In this document: positions 40,199 to 47,397 of the stretch, piece by piece
How positions within the stretch are numbered: position 1 is the first letter of the stretch
How the letters are laid out: every line of letters begins with the position of its first letter
From: an uncultured Olsenella sp.
Lineage (GTDB): Bacteria > Actinomycetota > Coriobacteriia > Coriobacteriales > Atopobiaceae
Length of the DNA stretch: 50,585 bases
Direction of reading: 5' to 3'
Assembly: GCA_900548775.1 (NCBI GenBank)
Contig: URLM01000010.1
Span: forward strand, 1 to 50,585
Translations under genes and position numbers: made by a program
Notes under the pieces: generated by a model
Seen by the model: the letters and a program-made list of their open reading frames with translations, nothing else
Databases searched by the model: none
Told to the model about the DNA's origin: nothing

Positions 40199-41491
40199 AT
40201 GAGCACTATCGAGAAGGTCCACGCGCGCGAGGTCCTCGACTCCCGCGGCAACCCCACGGTCGAGGCGGAGGTCACTCTCGCCGACGGCAGCTTCGGCAGG
40301 GCAATCGTCCCCTCCGGCGCTTCCACCGGCGAGTTCGAGGCCGTTGAGCTTCGCGACGGCGACGCCGCCCGCTACCAGGGCAAGGGCGTCGAGAAGGCCG
40401 TCGCCCACGTGAACAACGAGGCGCGCGAGGCCGTTCTGGGCCTCGATGCCCGCAACCAGCGCGCCGTTGACGCGGCCCTCATCGCCGCCGACGGCACGCC
40501 GAACAAGGGCAAGCTAGGTGCCAACGCCATCCTGGGCGTGAGCCTTGCCACCGCCCGCGCGGCCGCACAGTCTGCGGGCCTGCCCCTCTACGCCTACCTT
40601 GGCGGTCCCAACGCCCACACGCTGCCCACGCCCATGATGAACATCCTCAACGGCGGCGTTCATGCCGACAACAACGTGGACTTCCAGGAGTTCATGATCA
40701 TGCCCGTCGGTGCGCCCAACTTCCACACCGCGCTTCGCTGGTCGGCCGAGGTCTACCACACGCTGAAGGGCGTCCTCAAGGACGCGGGCCTCTCTACCGG
40801 CGTGGGTGACGAGGGCGGCTTCGCGCCCGACCTCAAGACCAACGCCGAGCCCTTCGAGTACCTCATGAAGGCCGTCGAGAAGGCCGGCTTCAAGCCCGGC
40901 GAGGACTTCGTCTTTGCCATGGACCCTGCCACGAGCGAACTCTACGATGCGGCTACCGGCACCTACGTCCTCAAGGGCGAGGGCCGCACGCTCACCAGCG
41001 CGCAGATGGTCGACTACTGGGACAAGCTCGTCTCGTCCTACCCCATCATCTCCATCGAGGACGGCCTTGCCGAGGAGGACTGGGACGGCTGGCGTCAGCT
41101 CACCGCGCGCCTCGGCTCCCGCGTGCAGCTCGTGGGCGACGACCTCTTTGTCACCAACACCGCGCGCCTGCGCCGCGGCATCGAGCTGGGCGCTGCAAAC
41201 GCGCTGCTCGTGAAGGTCAACCAGATCGGGACCCTCACCGAGACCCTCGAGGCCATGCAGACCGCACAGCGTGCCCGCTACGCCACGATCGTCTCGCACC
41301 GCTCGGGCGAGACCGAGGACACCACGATCGCCGACCTTGCCGTCGCCACCAACGCGGGCCAGATCAAGACCGGTGCCCCCGCCCGCTCTGACCGCGTTGC
41401 CAAGTACAACCAGCTGCTCCGCATCGAGGAGGAGCTGGGTGACTCCGCCGAGTACGCCGGCCGCTCCGCGTTCTACAACATCGCCCGATAG
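40199..41491 (+). CDS. eno: Enolase
   Basis: A 430-residue phosphopyruvate hydratase converting 2-phosphoglycerate to phosphoenolpyruvate in glycolysis. The full set of motifs is present: VHAREVLDSRGNPTVEAEV, SGASTGEFEAVELRDGD, GANAILGVSLA, the NGGVHADNNVDFQEFMI loop, GDEGGFAPDL, metal ligands in FAMDPA, SIEDGLAEEDW and GDDLFVTN, catalytic Lys in NALLVKVNQIGT, and VSHRSGETEDTTIADLAV. The length is standard. The ATG has GAAAGGTGG upstream and a leader of about 350 nt. Two terminators follow. Confidence 0.98.
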   Translation: MSTIEKVHAREVLDSRGNPTVEAEVTLADGSFGRAIVPSGASTGEFEAVELRDGDAARYQGKGVEKAVAHVNNEAREAVLGLDARNQRAVDAALIAADGTPNKGKLGANAILGVSLATARAAAQSAGLPLYAYLGGPNAHTLPTPMMNILNGGVHADNNVDFQEFMIMPVGAPNFHTALRWSAEVYHTLKGVLKDAGLSTGVGDEGGFAPDLKTNAEPFEYLMKAVEKAGFKPGEDFVFAMDPATSELYDAATGTYVLKGEGRTLTSAQMVDYWDKLVSSYPIISIEDGLAEEDWDGWRQLTARLGSRVQLVGDDLFVTNTARLRRGIELGAANALLVKVNQIGTLTETLEAMQTAQRARYATIVSHRSGETEDTTIADLAVATNAGQIKTGAPARSDRVAKYNQLLRIEEELGDSAEYAGRSAFYNIAR

Positions 41492-41513
41492 GGCAAAGGA
41501 AACTCCCTTTGCC
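41492..41513 (+). terminator. First terminator hairpin after eno
   Basis: GGCAAAGG / CCTTTGCC stem with a short loop (GAAACTC in part), immediately after the stop. Confidence 0.6.
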
Positions 41514-41522
41514 TCGTTGAAA

Positions 41523-41560
41523 GGGCCCCGGACGGCAGTCGTCGTCCGGGGCCCTTCTCG
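41523..41560 (+). terminator. Second, stronger terminator after eno
   Basis: An 11-bp perfect stem GGGCCCCGGAC / GTCCGGGGCCC (41524-41554) followed by TTCTCG. Confidence 0.85.
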
Positions 41561-41610
41561 TGCGTGAGCTTGGAGCGCCATCGCGGAGAATGACGCCAAA
41601 AAGAGAGACG

Positions 41611-42780
41611 CTAGTCCGTCATGTCGCTGTCGAGCGTGGCGCGCACGGTGTAGCCGGGGTAGGCCTCCTCGACCTCGTGCACGATCTGGCGATACTCGCC
41701 CTGGCGGTCGGGCGCCTCGAAGGCGATGATCACGTCGAACTCGAGCAGATGGCGGCCCCCGTCCACGTGGAATCCGTGGAACTGCAGCACGTGGTCGTGC
41801 GACATCACGATGCGCTTGACGCACTTGCGCATGTCAGACACCTCTGAGCTGGTGTTTCTCGAATAGATGCCAACGGCGACGAGAATGACCCTGCCCTCCG
41901 TGGCAGCGAACACGCGCTCCTCCGCGTGGCGGGTGAGCTCGTCGATCTCCTCGGCCGAGGTCGTGTCGGCAACCTCGACGTGCAGGGACCCAACCAGGCG
42001 CTCGGGTCCGTAGTTGTGAAGCACGAGGTCATAGACGCCCAGCACGCCGGGTTCCTCGGCGACGATGCCCCTGATCTTCTCGGCAAGCTCCGGGCTCACG
42101 CGCTCGCCCAGGATCTGGCTGAGCGTCTGCGAGAGCATCTCGAGGCCGGCCTTCACGATGAACGCGGAGATGACCGCGCCAACCCAGGCCTCAAGCGACA
42201 CGCCCCACACTAGGTAGACGATGGCGGCGCCCAGCGTGGAGACGGAGAGCACGGCGTCGGAGAGCGCGTCCTGCCCAGAGGCCACGAGCGAGTCGGCGTT
42301 CACGCGCCTGCCAACGGACTGCACGTGGCGGCCGAGAAGCACCTTGGCAACCACGCCAGCGGCGACGACCACCAGCGCGGCGGCCGAGTAGTCGGGCGTC
42401 TCGGGCGAGACGATCTTCTGCACCGACTCCACGCCCGCCGTGATGCCGGCGTAGAGCACGATCGCCGAGATGATCATGGCCGTGAGGTACTCGATGCGTC
42501 CGTAGCCCATGGGGTGGCGCTTGTCTGGCGCGCGCCCCGCGAGCTTGGTGCCCACGATCGTGATGACCGAGGAGAGCGCGTCGGAGAGGTTGTTCACCGC
42601 GTCGAGGGTGATGGCGATGGAGTTCGAGACCACGCCCACGACCGCCTTGAACGCGGCGAGAAGCACGTTGGCCACGATGCCCAGAATGCTGGTGCGGACG
42701 ATGGTCTTCTCGCGTGCGGTTGTGGGGATGGGCGAGGGGACCTTCTCGTCTGAGCTTTCCTTATCCTGCATGAGACTCAT
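41611..42780 (-). CDS. Cation diffusion facilitator family transporter
   Basis: A 389-residue CDF efflux protein with six membrane spans (about residues 35-225) and a cytoplasmic C-terminal domain. Signatures are SNSIAITLDAVNNLSDALSSVITIVGTKLAGR, where the usual H/DxxxD metal site reads D-A-V-N-N (Asp, Asn), the PDKRHPMGYGRIEYL segment, and NADSLVASGQDALSDAVLS with the second DxxxD. It expels divalent cations such as Zn(II), Mn(II) or Fe(II) by proton exchange. The C-terminal domain is long and contains an added region (VHVDGGRHLLEFDVIIAF). The start ATG at 42780 has GGAAGGAAG upstream; a TTG extension to 42807 is less likely. It lies 43 nt after ohrR and may share its transcript. Confidence 0.9.
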   Translation of the reverse strand: MSLMQDKESSDEKVPSPIPTTAREKTIVRTSILGIVANVLLAAFKAVVGVVSNSIAITLDAVNNLSDALSSVITIVGTKLAGRAPDKRHPMGYGRIEYLTAMIISAIVLYAGITAGVESVQKIVSPETPDYSAAALVVVAAGVVAKVLLGRHVQSVGRRVNADSLVASGQDALSDAVLSVSTLGAAIVYLVWGVSLEAWVGAVISAFIVKAGLEMLSQTLSQILGERVSPELAEKIRGIVAEEPGVLGVYDLVLHNYGPERLVGSLHVEVADTTSAEEIDELTRHAEERVFAATEGRVILVAVGIYSRNTSSEVSDMRKCVKRIVMSHDHVLQFHGFHVDGGRHLLEFDVIIAFEAPDRQGEYRQIVHEVEEAYPGYTVRATLDSDMTD

Positions 42781-42823
42781 GTACGGTTGCTTCCTTCCAA
42801 AGTCCAACGGGGTGGACGCCCAA

Positions 42824-43255
42824 TCACTCGCCCTCGCGCACGCCTACGAGCACCTTTGCCAGGAGTCGCCTGAGCTCCGCGGCCTCCTCGGCCGTGAGGG
42901 GAACGTGGCAGGCCATCCTTTGCGGGACGGAGGCGGCGCGGCCTTGGAGCGCTCGGCCATCGGGCGTGAGGCTCACCTCGAGCACGCGGGCGTCGGCGGC
43001 GCTCCTCTCGCGCGTGACGTAGCCACGCTCCTCGAGCTTCTTCAAGACCGGCGTGAGCGTGCCCGAGTCAAGGTAGAGCCGCTCGCCGAGATGGCTCACG
43101 GTCGCGGTGCCTTCCTCCCAGAGCACCATCATGCAGAGATACTGCGTGTAGGTGAGGCCGAGAGGGCCAAGGAGGGGCTGGTAGCTGCGCACGACCTCCT
43201 TAGAGCAGGCATAGAGCGGAAAGCACAGCTGGTTGTCGAGTCGCAGGGCATCCAC
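42824..43255 (-). CDS. ohrR: OhrR-type MarR peroxide-sensing repressor
   Basis: A 143-residue MarR-family regulator with the OhrR fingerprint LRLDNQLCFPLYACSKEVVR; Cys11 corresponds to the peroxide-sensing Cys of OhrR. The winged helix contains SHLGERLYLDSGTLTPVLKKLEERGYV. It represses organic peroxide defence until the Cys is oxidised. I chose the GTG at 43255: GGAGGGGG lies 8 nt upstream and the protein then has normal OhrR length. The frame is open to 43324 (overlapping the gpx stop), but that segment codes only a hairpin-forming, non-homologous extension. It follows gpx in the same direction. Confidence 0.88.
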   Translation of the reverse strand: MDALRLDNQLCFPLYACSKEVVRSYQPLLGPLGLTYTQYLCMMVLWEEGTATVSHLGERLYLDSGTLTPVLKKLEERGYVTRERSAADARVLEVSLTPDGRALQGRAASVPQRMACHVPLTAEEAAELRRLLAKVLVGVREGE

Positions 43256-43259
43256 AGCG

Positions 43260-43288
43260 GAGGCCCCCTCCGTTCCGGAGGGGGCCTC
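43260..43288 (-). promoter_or_regulatory. Perfect hairpin covering the ohrR ribosome site
   Basis: GAGGCCCCCTCCG-TTC-CGGAGGGGGCCTC is a 13-bp perfect stem with a 3-nt loop in the gpx-ohrR gap. The GGAGGGGG that serves ohrR is inside the stem. No T-tract follows on the minus strand, so translational control or RNA processing is more likely than simple termination. Confidence 0.65.
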
Positions 43289-43323
43289 GTGGTTCGATGT
43301 CTGCGACAGCGGCTCCGCCGCCA

Positions 43324-43884
43324 CTAGAGCTGCGCCTCAATCGCGCGCTCGACCTCGGCCATGTCGGTGGTGGGCTCGAAGCGGGCCACGAGGTGGCCGT
43401 CACGGTCGATGAGGAACTTGGTGAAGTTCCACATGATGTAGGCCTTCTCGCCGAACTTCTTGTTGTTGGCCTTTGCGAACTTGTCAAGCGCCGCAGCCTT
43501 GAGGCCGCCGCCAAAGCCCTGGAAGGGGCGCTCGGTGGCAAGCGCGGCAAAGAGGGGGTCGGCGGTGTCGCCGTTCACATCGAGCTTCTTGAAGCGGGGG
43601 AACTTGGTGTCGAACTTCAGCGAGCAGAACTGGTTGATCTCGTCGTCGGACTCGGGTGCCTGGCCGGCGAACTGGTTGCACGGGAAGTCCAGGATCTCGA
43701 GGCCCTGGTCGTGGTGGGCGGCGTAGATGCGCTCGAGGTCCTCGTACTGTGGGGTGAAGCCGCAGCCGGTGGCCGTGTTCACGACGAGCAGGACCTTGCC
43801 CGCGTAGGAGCTGAGGGGCACGGTGCTGCCGTCCTGCGCGGTGACGGAAAAGTCGTGGTAGTTGGTGGTGTTCTCGGATGCCAT
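43324..43884 (-). CDS. gpx: Glutathione peroxidase-family thiol peroxidase
   Basis: A 186-residue Gpx-family protein with peroxidatic Cys41 (VNTATGCGFTPQYEDLE), the second Cys69 in DFPCNQFAGQ, the partner Gln and Trp (MWNFTKFLI) of the catalytic tetrad. Bacterial Cys-Gpx proteins usually take electrons from thioredoxin rather than glutathione. It reduces H2O2 and organic hydroperoxides in the cytoplasm. The ATG is preceded by GGGAAGGGAG on the minus strand. It is first in an operon with ohrR, and the upstream region has three AATTGA repeats that could bind OhrR. Confidence 0.93.
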   Translation of the reverse strand: MASENTTNYHDFSVTAQDGSTVPLSSYAGKVLLVVNTATGCGFTPQYEDLERIYAAHHDQGLEILDFPCNQFAGQAPESDDEINQFCSLKFDTKFPRFKKLDVNGDTADPLFAALATERPFQGFGGGLKAAALDKFAKANNKKFGEKAYIMWNFTKFLIDRDGHLVARFEPTTDMAEVERAIEAQL

Positions 43885-43965
43885 GATGGCTCCCTTCCCC
43901 AGGCGTCGCCTGGTGTCGTTGATGACGTTTCCAGTATGGCGCGGCGAGCAGCCGATTCCGGGGCA

Positions 43966-43998
43966 TTAATTGAACGCAACCAATTGAACACAATTGAC
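43966..43998 (-). promoter_or_regulatory. Candidate OhrR operator upstream of gpx
   Basis: AATTGA occurs at 43968, 43982 and 43992. On the minus strand this reads CAATTGTGTTCAATTGG, close to the ACAATT/AATTGT half-sites of known OhrR operators. It lies about 85-115 nt upstream of the gpx start. Confidence 0.5.
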
Positions 43999-44070
43999 TT
44001 GGTTGGAGCTCGTGATGATCTATCGCTGAGGAGAAGGGGCGTCTCGGCCGATGTCGAGCTGTTCCGCGGA

Positions 44071-44166
44071 TTCCGGACGTTTAGCTGGGTCTAAATGGCG
44101 AGAAGTCGCGTCTTTAAAGTAATGGCGCGCTTTTCGGACGTTTAGAACCGCCTAAACGTCCGGAAT
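44071..44166. repeat. CCGGACGTTTAG repeat cluster, locus 2
   Basis: TTCCGGACGTTTAG (44071-44084) and CGGACGTTTAG (from 44135) are followed by the inverted arm CTAAACGTCCGGAA (from 44152). CTAAATGGCGA also occurs twice (near 44091 and 44171). It is the same family as 23828-23885. Confidence 0.75.
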
Positions 44167-44220
44167 TATTCTAAATGGCGAAATCCCGCGGGAGGGGGCG
44201 GATCGCTCGGAGGGGCCGCT

Positions 44221-44327
44221 GGGCGCCGAGGAGGGACAGGGCGCCGAGAGGGGCTGGGCGCCGAGAAGGGGCAGGGTGCCGAGAAGGGCGGGGCGCCGAG
44301 AGAGGCAGGGCGCCGAGGAGGCCGTAC
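44221..44327. repeat. Degenerate 17-18-bp tandem repeat, about six copies
   Basis: The consensus is GGGCGCCGAGARGGGCA, in direct tandem in the spacer between the gpx promoter and the bile salt hydrolase terminator. Each copy holds a GGCGCC palindrome. No ORF or promoter is recognised in it. Confidence 0.75.
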
Positions 44328-44377
44328 CGCCGAGAACCCCCCATCAAGAACCTGCCGCGGCGACGAGCGCCAGCAAC

Positions 44378-44412
44378 AAAAATGGCGCCCCGGCAAAGCC
44401 GAGGCGCCACCA
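44378..44412 (-). terminator. Terminator of the bile salt hydrolase gene
   Basis: On the minus strand TGGCGCCTCGGC and GCCGGGGCGCCA form a stem (one bulge/mismatch) followed by TTTTTG, about 35 nt after the stop. Confidence 0.85.
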
Positions 44413-44446
44413 GGCACCAGCCAGGAGGAAGCCCAAACGCCCCGGA

Positions 44447-45409
44447 CTACGCCCTCGGGTCGGCCACCTGCACCAGCTCGGTGCCCTCGGTGTCGCAGTC
44501 GTCCATCGACACGCTGCGAATCGCGGGGTCCTCGTAGGTGTTGAAGTAATACGTGCGCGTGGCCGCAGAGTAGCCACCGGTGTAGACGGTGCGCTCAAAC
44601 TCGCCGTTGGTCATGCGCGCGGCGCCGTCGATCATCGCGACGCCCTCAAGCTCGTGGAACATGCGGCTCACGTTGGCCTTCTCGCCCGACTGCACCGGAT
44701 AGTGCGAGTTGAGGTAGGCAACGCGCACAAAGCGCGAGGTGGAGTAGTAGTCGCCGGGGATCCCGCGCATGCCCGCGCCAGAGCCGTAGGGGAGAAGCTC
44801 GGCCTTGTCCCACACCACGTTCTGGGGAATCTCGTTGGTGACGTTCATGTAGTTGCGAAGGTTCTCGTGGTGCCACGCAAAGCCGGGCTGGTTGGCGAGA
44901 ACATCCACGTCGTCGTGGTAGACCTCCATGCCCTGCGCGGTCTGCTCGACCACGATGCTGCGTGTGGCGTCGCCAATGATCCAGTGAAGCAGCGACACCG
45001 GGTACTTGTCGTTGATGGGCTTGCCAACAATCACCAGGTCATCAAGGGCGCGCTCGACCTCGTCGACGGTAGTGAAGTTGGCGACGACCCACAGCGGGAA
45101 CTCGTAGGCTGCCACGTTGGTCTTGCCCTCCACGGGCGCGTCGGCGTACTGCGCGTAGCCGGGGAAGTTGAGGCCCGCAACACCCAGACCGGAGGCGTTG
45201 GCGCAGTCAAAGTAGAGCGGCATGCCCTCCTCGACGATGCCCATGCCAATCACCGGCTCGCGCATCCCGCTTACGGCGCCAAAGGGGGAGTTGGGCTTGA
45301 AGCCGCGCGGCGTCACCACCACGCGCTCGCCGTACCCACAGCTCCAGTCAAGGTTGCGCGCGAGGTACATCTGTCCCTTGTCGTCCGTGAACCTGATTGC
45401 CGTGCACAT
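44447..45409 (-). CDS. bsh: Bile salt hydrolase / choloylglycine hydrolase
   Basis: A 320-residue Ntn-hydrolase of the choloylglycine family. Removal of Met1 exposes catalytic Cys2 (MCTAIRF). Arg18 and Asp21 (LARNLDWSCGYGE), ASGLGVAGLNFPGYA and the late Arg in PGDYYSTSRFVRVAY complete the site. The family cleaves the amide of conjugated bile salts or of penicillin V; sequence features such as NFPGYAQY and the overall length favour a bile salt hydrolase, as expected of a gut actinobacterium. It is a cytoplasmic enzyme with no signal peptide. The ATG has AGGAGGC upstream. A hairpin separates it from the upstream aminopeptidase gene. Confidence 0.9.
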   Translation of the reverse strand: MCTAIRFTDDKGQMYLARNLDWSCGYGERVVVTPRGFKPNSPFGAVSGMREPVIGMGIVEEGMPLYFDCANASGLGVAGLNFPGYAQYADAPVEGKTNVAAYEFPLWVVANFTTVDEVERALDDLVIVGKPINDKYPVSLLHWIIGDATRSIVVEQTAQGMEVYHDDVDVLANQPGFAWHHENLRNYMNVTNEIPQNVVWDKAELLPYGSGAGMRGIPGDYYSTSRFVRVAYLNSHYPVQSGEKANVSRMFHELEGVAMIDGAARMTNGEFERTVYTGGYSAATRTYYFNTYEDPAIRSVSMDDCDTEGTELVQVADPRA

Positions 45410-45432
45410 GACAAAGCCTCCTGGTTCCTTGG

Positions 45433-45474
45433 GGACGGCGCCAGCCCTCCCAGGGGGAAGCGTCGGCGCCGTCC
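45433..45474 (-). terminator. Hairpin between aminopeptidase and bile salt hydrolase genes
   Basis: GGACGGCGCC (45433-45442) pairs with GGCGCCGTCC (45465-45474), 14 nt after the aminopeptidase stop on the minus strand. There is no clear T-run; CCCTCCCAGGGGG in the loop adds a second small stem. Confidence 0.55.
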
Positions 45475-45487
45475 AAACGAATGCTCG

Positions 45488-46855
45488 CTAGTCCATCTCT
45501 ACCCGCTCGGCGCCGGTGATTCTCAGATTGGCCGAGAAGAACTCGCGTAACGCACGAATGGTCCACGCGGTGTCGCGCGTTCCCGTGGTCTCGTAGTTGG
45601 AGTGCATGGCCAGCTGCGGCAGGCCGATGTCAACGGCGTGCACGCTCACCTGCGTGTTCGAGAGGTTGCCCAGCGTAGAGCCGCCGGCCATGTCGGAGCG
45701 GTTGGCAAAGGTCTGGTGCGGCACGCCGGCTCGCTCGCACAGCGCTACAAAGACGGCGCGGCTGAAGGCGTCGGTCGTGTACTTCTGGTTGGCCGCCTCC
45801 TTCACCACCGGTCCGCCGTTGAGGTGGCAGCGGTTTACAGCGTCGTAGAGGTCCGGGTGGTTGGGGTGCAGCGCGTGGGCGTTGTCGCAGCTCACGAGGA
45901 AGGAGCGCGAGAGGGCACGCAGGTAGTCCTCCTCGCCCATACCCAGCGCGGCGTTGGCACGCACCAGCGTGTCGTGGAGCAGCGTGGACATGGCCCCCTG
46001 CTTGGTGTTGGAGCCAACCTCCTCGTTGTCAAAGCACGCGTAGACGGTCACGCAGCGGCGGTTCTTCTCGGCGACAAACGCCTCGAGCGAGGCAAACGCG
46101 CACTGGAGGTCGTCGAGCTTGGGGGACGAGACAAACTCGTCTGCCATGCCCCAGACGCAGGGGCGCTCGCGGTTCACGAGGAAGAGGTCGCGCGCCAGGA
46201 CGTCCTCGGGCTTGGCGCCCACGCCCTCGGCGACCATGCGGTCGAAGTCCTCCTTGCTCAGGCGGCCTGCCGAGAAGAGCGGGCAGAGGTCGACGACCTT
46301 GTTGAACGCCTTGCCGTCGTTCACGGAGCGGTTGAGGTGGATGGCCACGCTGGGGATGAGGAGCAGGTCGCGGTCGGGAGCGAAGAGGCGGCTCTCGATG
46401 CCTGCGGCCGTGCGCACCAGGACGCGGCCCGCCAGCGAGAGCGGCTTGTCGAGCCACGTGTAGTCGATCATTCCGCCGTAGCCCTCGACGTCGAGGCGCA
46501 GGTAGCCCTCGGGCCCCTCGAGCACGGGCACGGACTTCACCTTGTAGGTGGGGGAGTCCGAGTGTGCGGCCGTCATCTGGTAGTGGTAGGTGCTTGGGTC
46601 GAGGGCGTCCTCGCCAACGCGGAAGGCGATGACGCTGGAGCCGTTGCGGGTGGTGTAGTACGAGCCGCCGGGCTTGACGTCCCAGGCGTCGCCCTCGGGC
46701 AGGCGCGTGAACCCAGCCTGGTCGAGGCGGGCGCTGATGGTCGCCGCCGTGTGGAACATGCTGGGGCAGCGGTGGATGAAGTCGATGAGGCGCTCCGAGG
46801 TCTCGAGGTCCTCGGCCGTCGCCCCCTCGGTGGTTGGGTGCTTCTCGTCTGACAT
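45488..46855 (-). CDS. apeB: M18-family aminopeptidase
   Basis: A 455-residue metallopeptidase of family M18 (aspartyl aminopeptidase-like), a cytoplasmic di-zinc exopeptidase that usually removes N-terminal acidic residues. Zinc-ligand and catalytic motifs are TAAHSDSPTYKVK, NKVVDLCPLF, FDNEEVGSNTKQGA (the catalytic Glu-Glu), SCDNAHALHPNHPD, NRSDMAGGSTLGNLSNTQ and LPQLAMHSNYET. The length fits the family. The start ATG at 46855 has AGAGAGGA upstream; a much longer open frame upstream on this strand runs through the hairpin array and is not coding. The gene symbol is a family-based suggestion. Confidence 0.92.
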   Translation of the reverse strand: MSDEKHPTTEGATAEDLETSERLIDFIHRCPSMFHTAATISARLDQAGFTRLPEGDAWDVKPGGSYYTTRNGSSVIAFRVGEDALDPSTYHYQMTAAHSDSPTYKVKSVPVLEGPEGYLRLDVEGYGGMIDYTWLDKPLSLAGRVLVRTAAGIESRLFAPDRDLLLIPSVAIHLNRSVNDGKAFNKVVDLCPLFSAGRLSKEDFDRMVAEGVGAKPEDVLARDLFLVNRERPCVWGMADEFVSSPKLDDLQCAFASLEAFVAEKNRRCVTVYACFDNEEVGSNTKQGAMSTLLHDTLVRANAALGMGEEDYLRALSRSFLVSCDNAHALHPNHPDLYDAVNRCHLNGGPVVKEAANQKYTTDAFSRAVFVALCERAGVPHQTFANRSDMAGGSTLGNLSNTQVSVHAVDIGLPQLAMHSNYETTGTRDTAWTIRALREFFSANLRITGAERVEMD

Positions 46856-46912
46856 GCGCGTCCTCTCTGTTGGTCGTAGCAAGTTGAGCGTAGCACGCAG
46901 GTGCGTGTGACG

Positions 46913-47170
46913 CCGGGGACGCGTATTTCGCGGCGATTGCGTACGAAGGCTCCGCTCCGGCGTCATTTCGACGCCGGAGGGCCCTTCTCGTACGGAATCC
47001 CGTCGGGAACCCCAGCTCCGGCGCCGTTTTCTCGCCGGAGGGCGCATTGCCGCAGCAATGACGTACGGAACCTTCGCTCCGGCGTCATTTTGGCGCCGGA
47101 AGGCGCATCTCGTACGGAATCCCGTCGGGAACCCCAGCTCCGGCGCCGTTTTCTCGCCGGAGGGCGATTC
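46913..47170. repeat. Hairpin array D: four units at exact 61-bp period, inverted orientation
   Basis: CTCCGGCG left arms start at 46955, 47016, 47077 and 47138. Loops alternate TCATTT(C/T)-type and CCGTTTTCT-type. Linkers 1 and 3 share TCTCGTACGGAATCCCGTCG; linker 2 is of the GCCGCAGCAATGACGTACGG type. Linker direction is opposite to arrays A-C. It fills the divergent spacer between the aminopeptidase and ABC-F genes, which holds no other gene. Confidence 0.9.
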
Positions 47171-47397
47171 CTTGACAGACGGGAACCAACAGGCGGGAAC
47201 CAACGGACGAGAACCGCCTTGCATTCGCGGCGCCTCTCGTCTAGGCTGGCATCCGTTGCATCACAGACGGGGTCGGCCTTTGGCAAGCCGCCCGAGAGAC
47301 GGGAGAGGACCTTGCGCAACTAGACGCAGCCCAATCGGGCGAGAAGTACGTGCCCACTGCCGGCGCCATGCGCTGGCCCTGCGTCTGCGAGGTCCAT

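Noticed and set aside
39933..40202. Small gene in the enolase leader
   Set aside because: It reads through the strong hairpin and overlaps the enolase start; the composition is Pro/Arg-rich, with no ribosome site at its GTG.
46856..47224. N-terminal extension of the M18 aminopeptidase
   Set aside because: The open frame runs through hairpin array D; family homology and a good ribosome site support the ATG at 46855.
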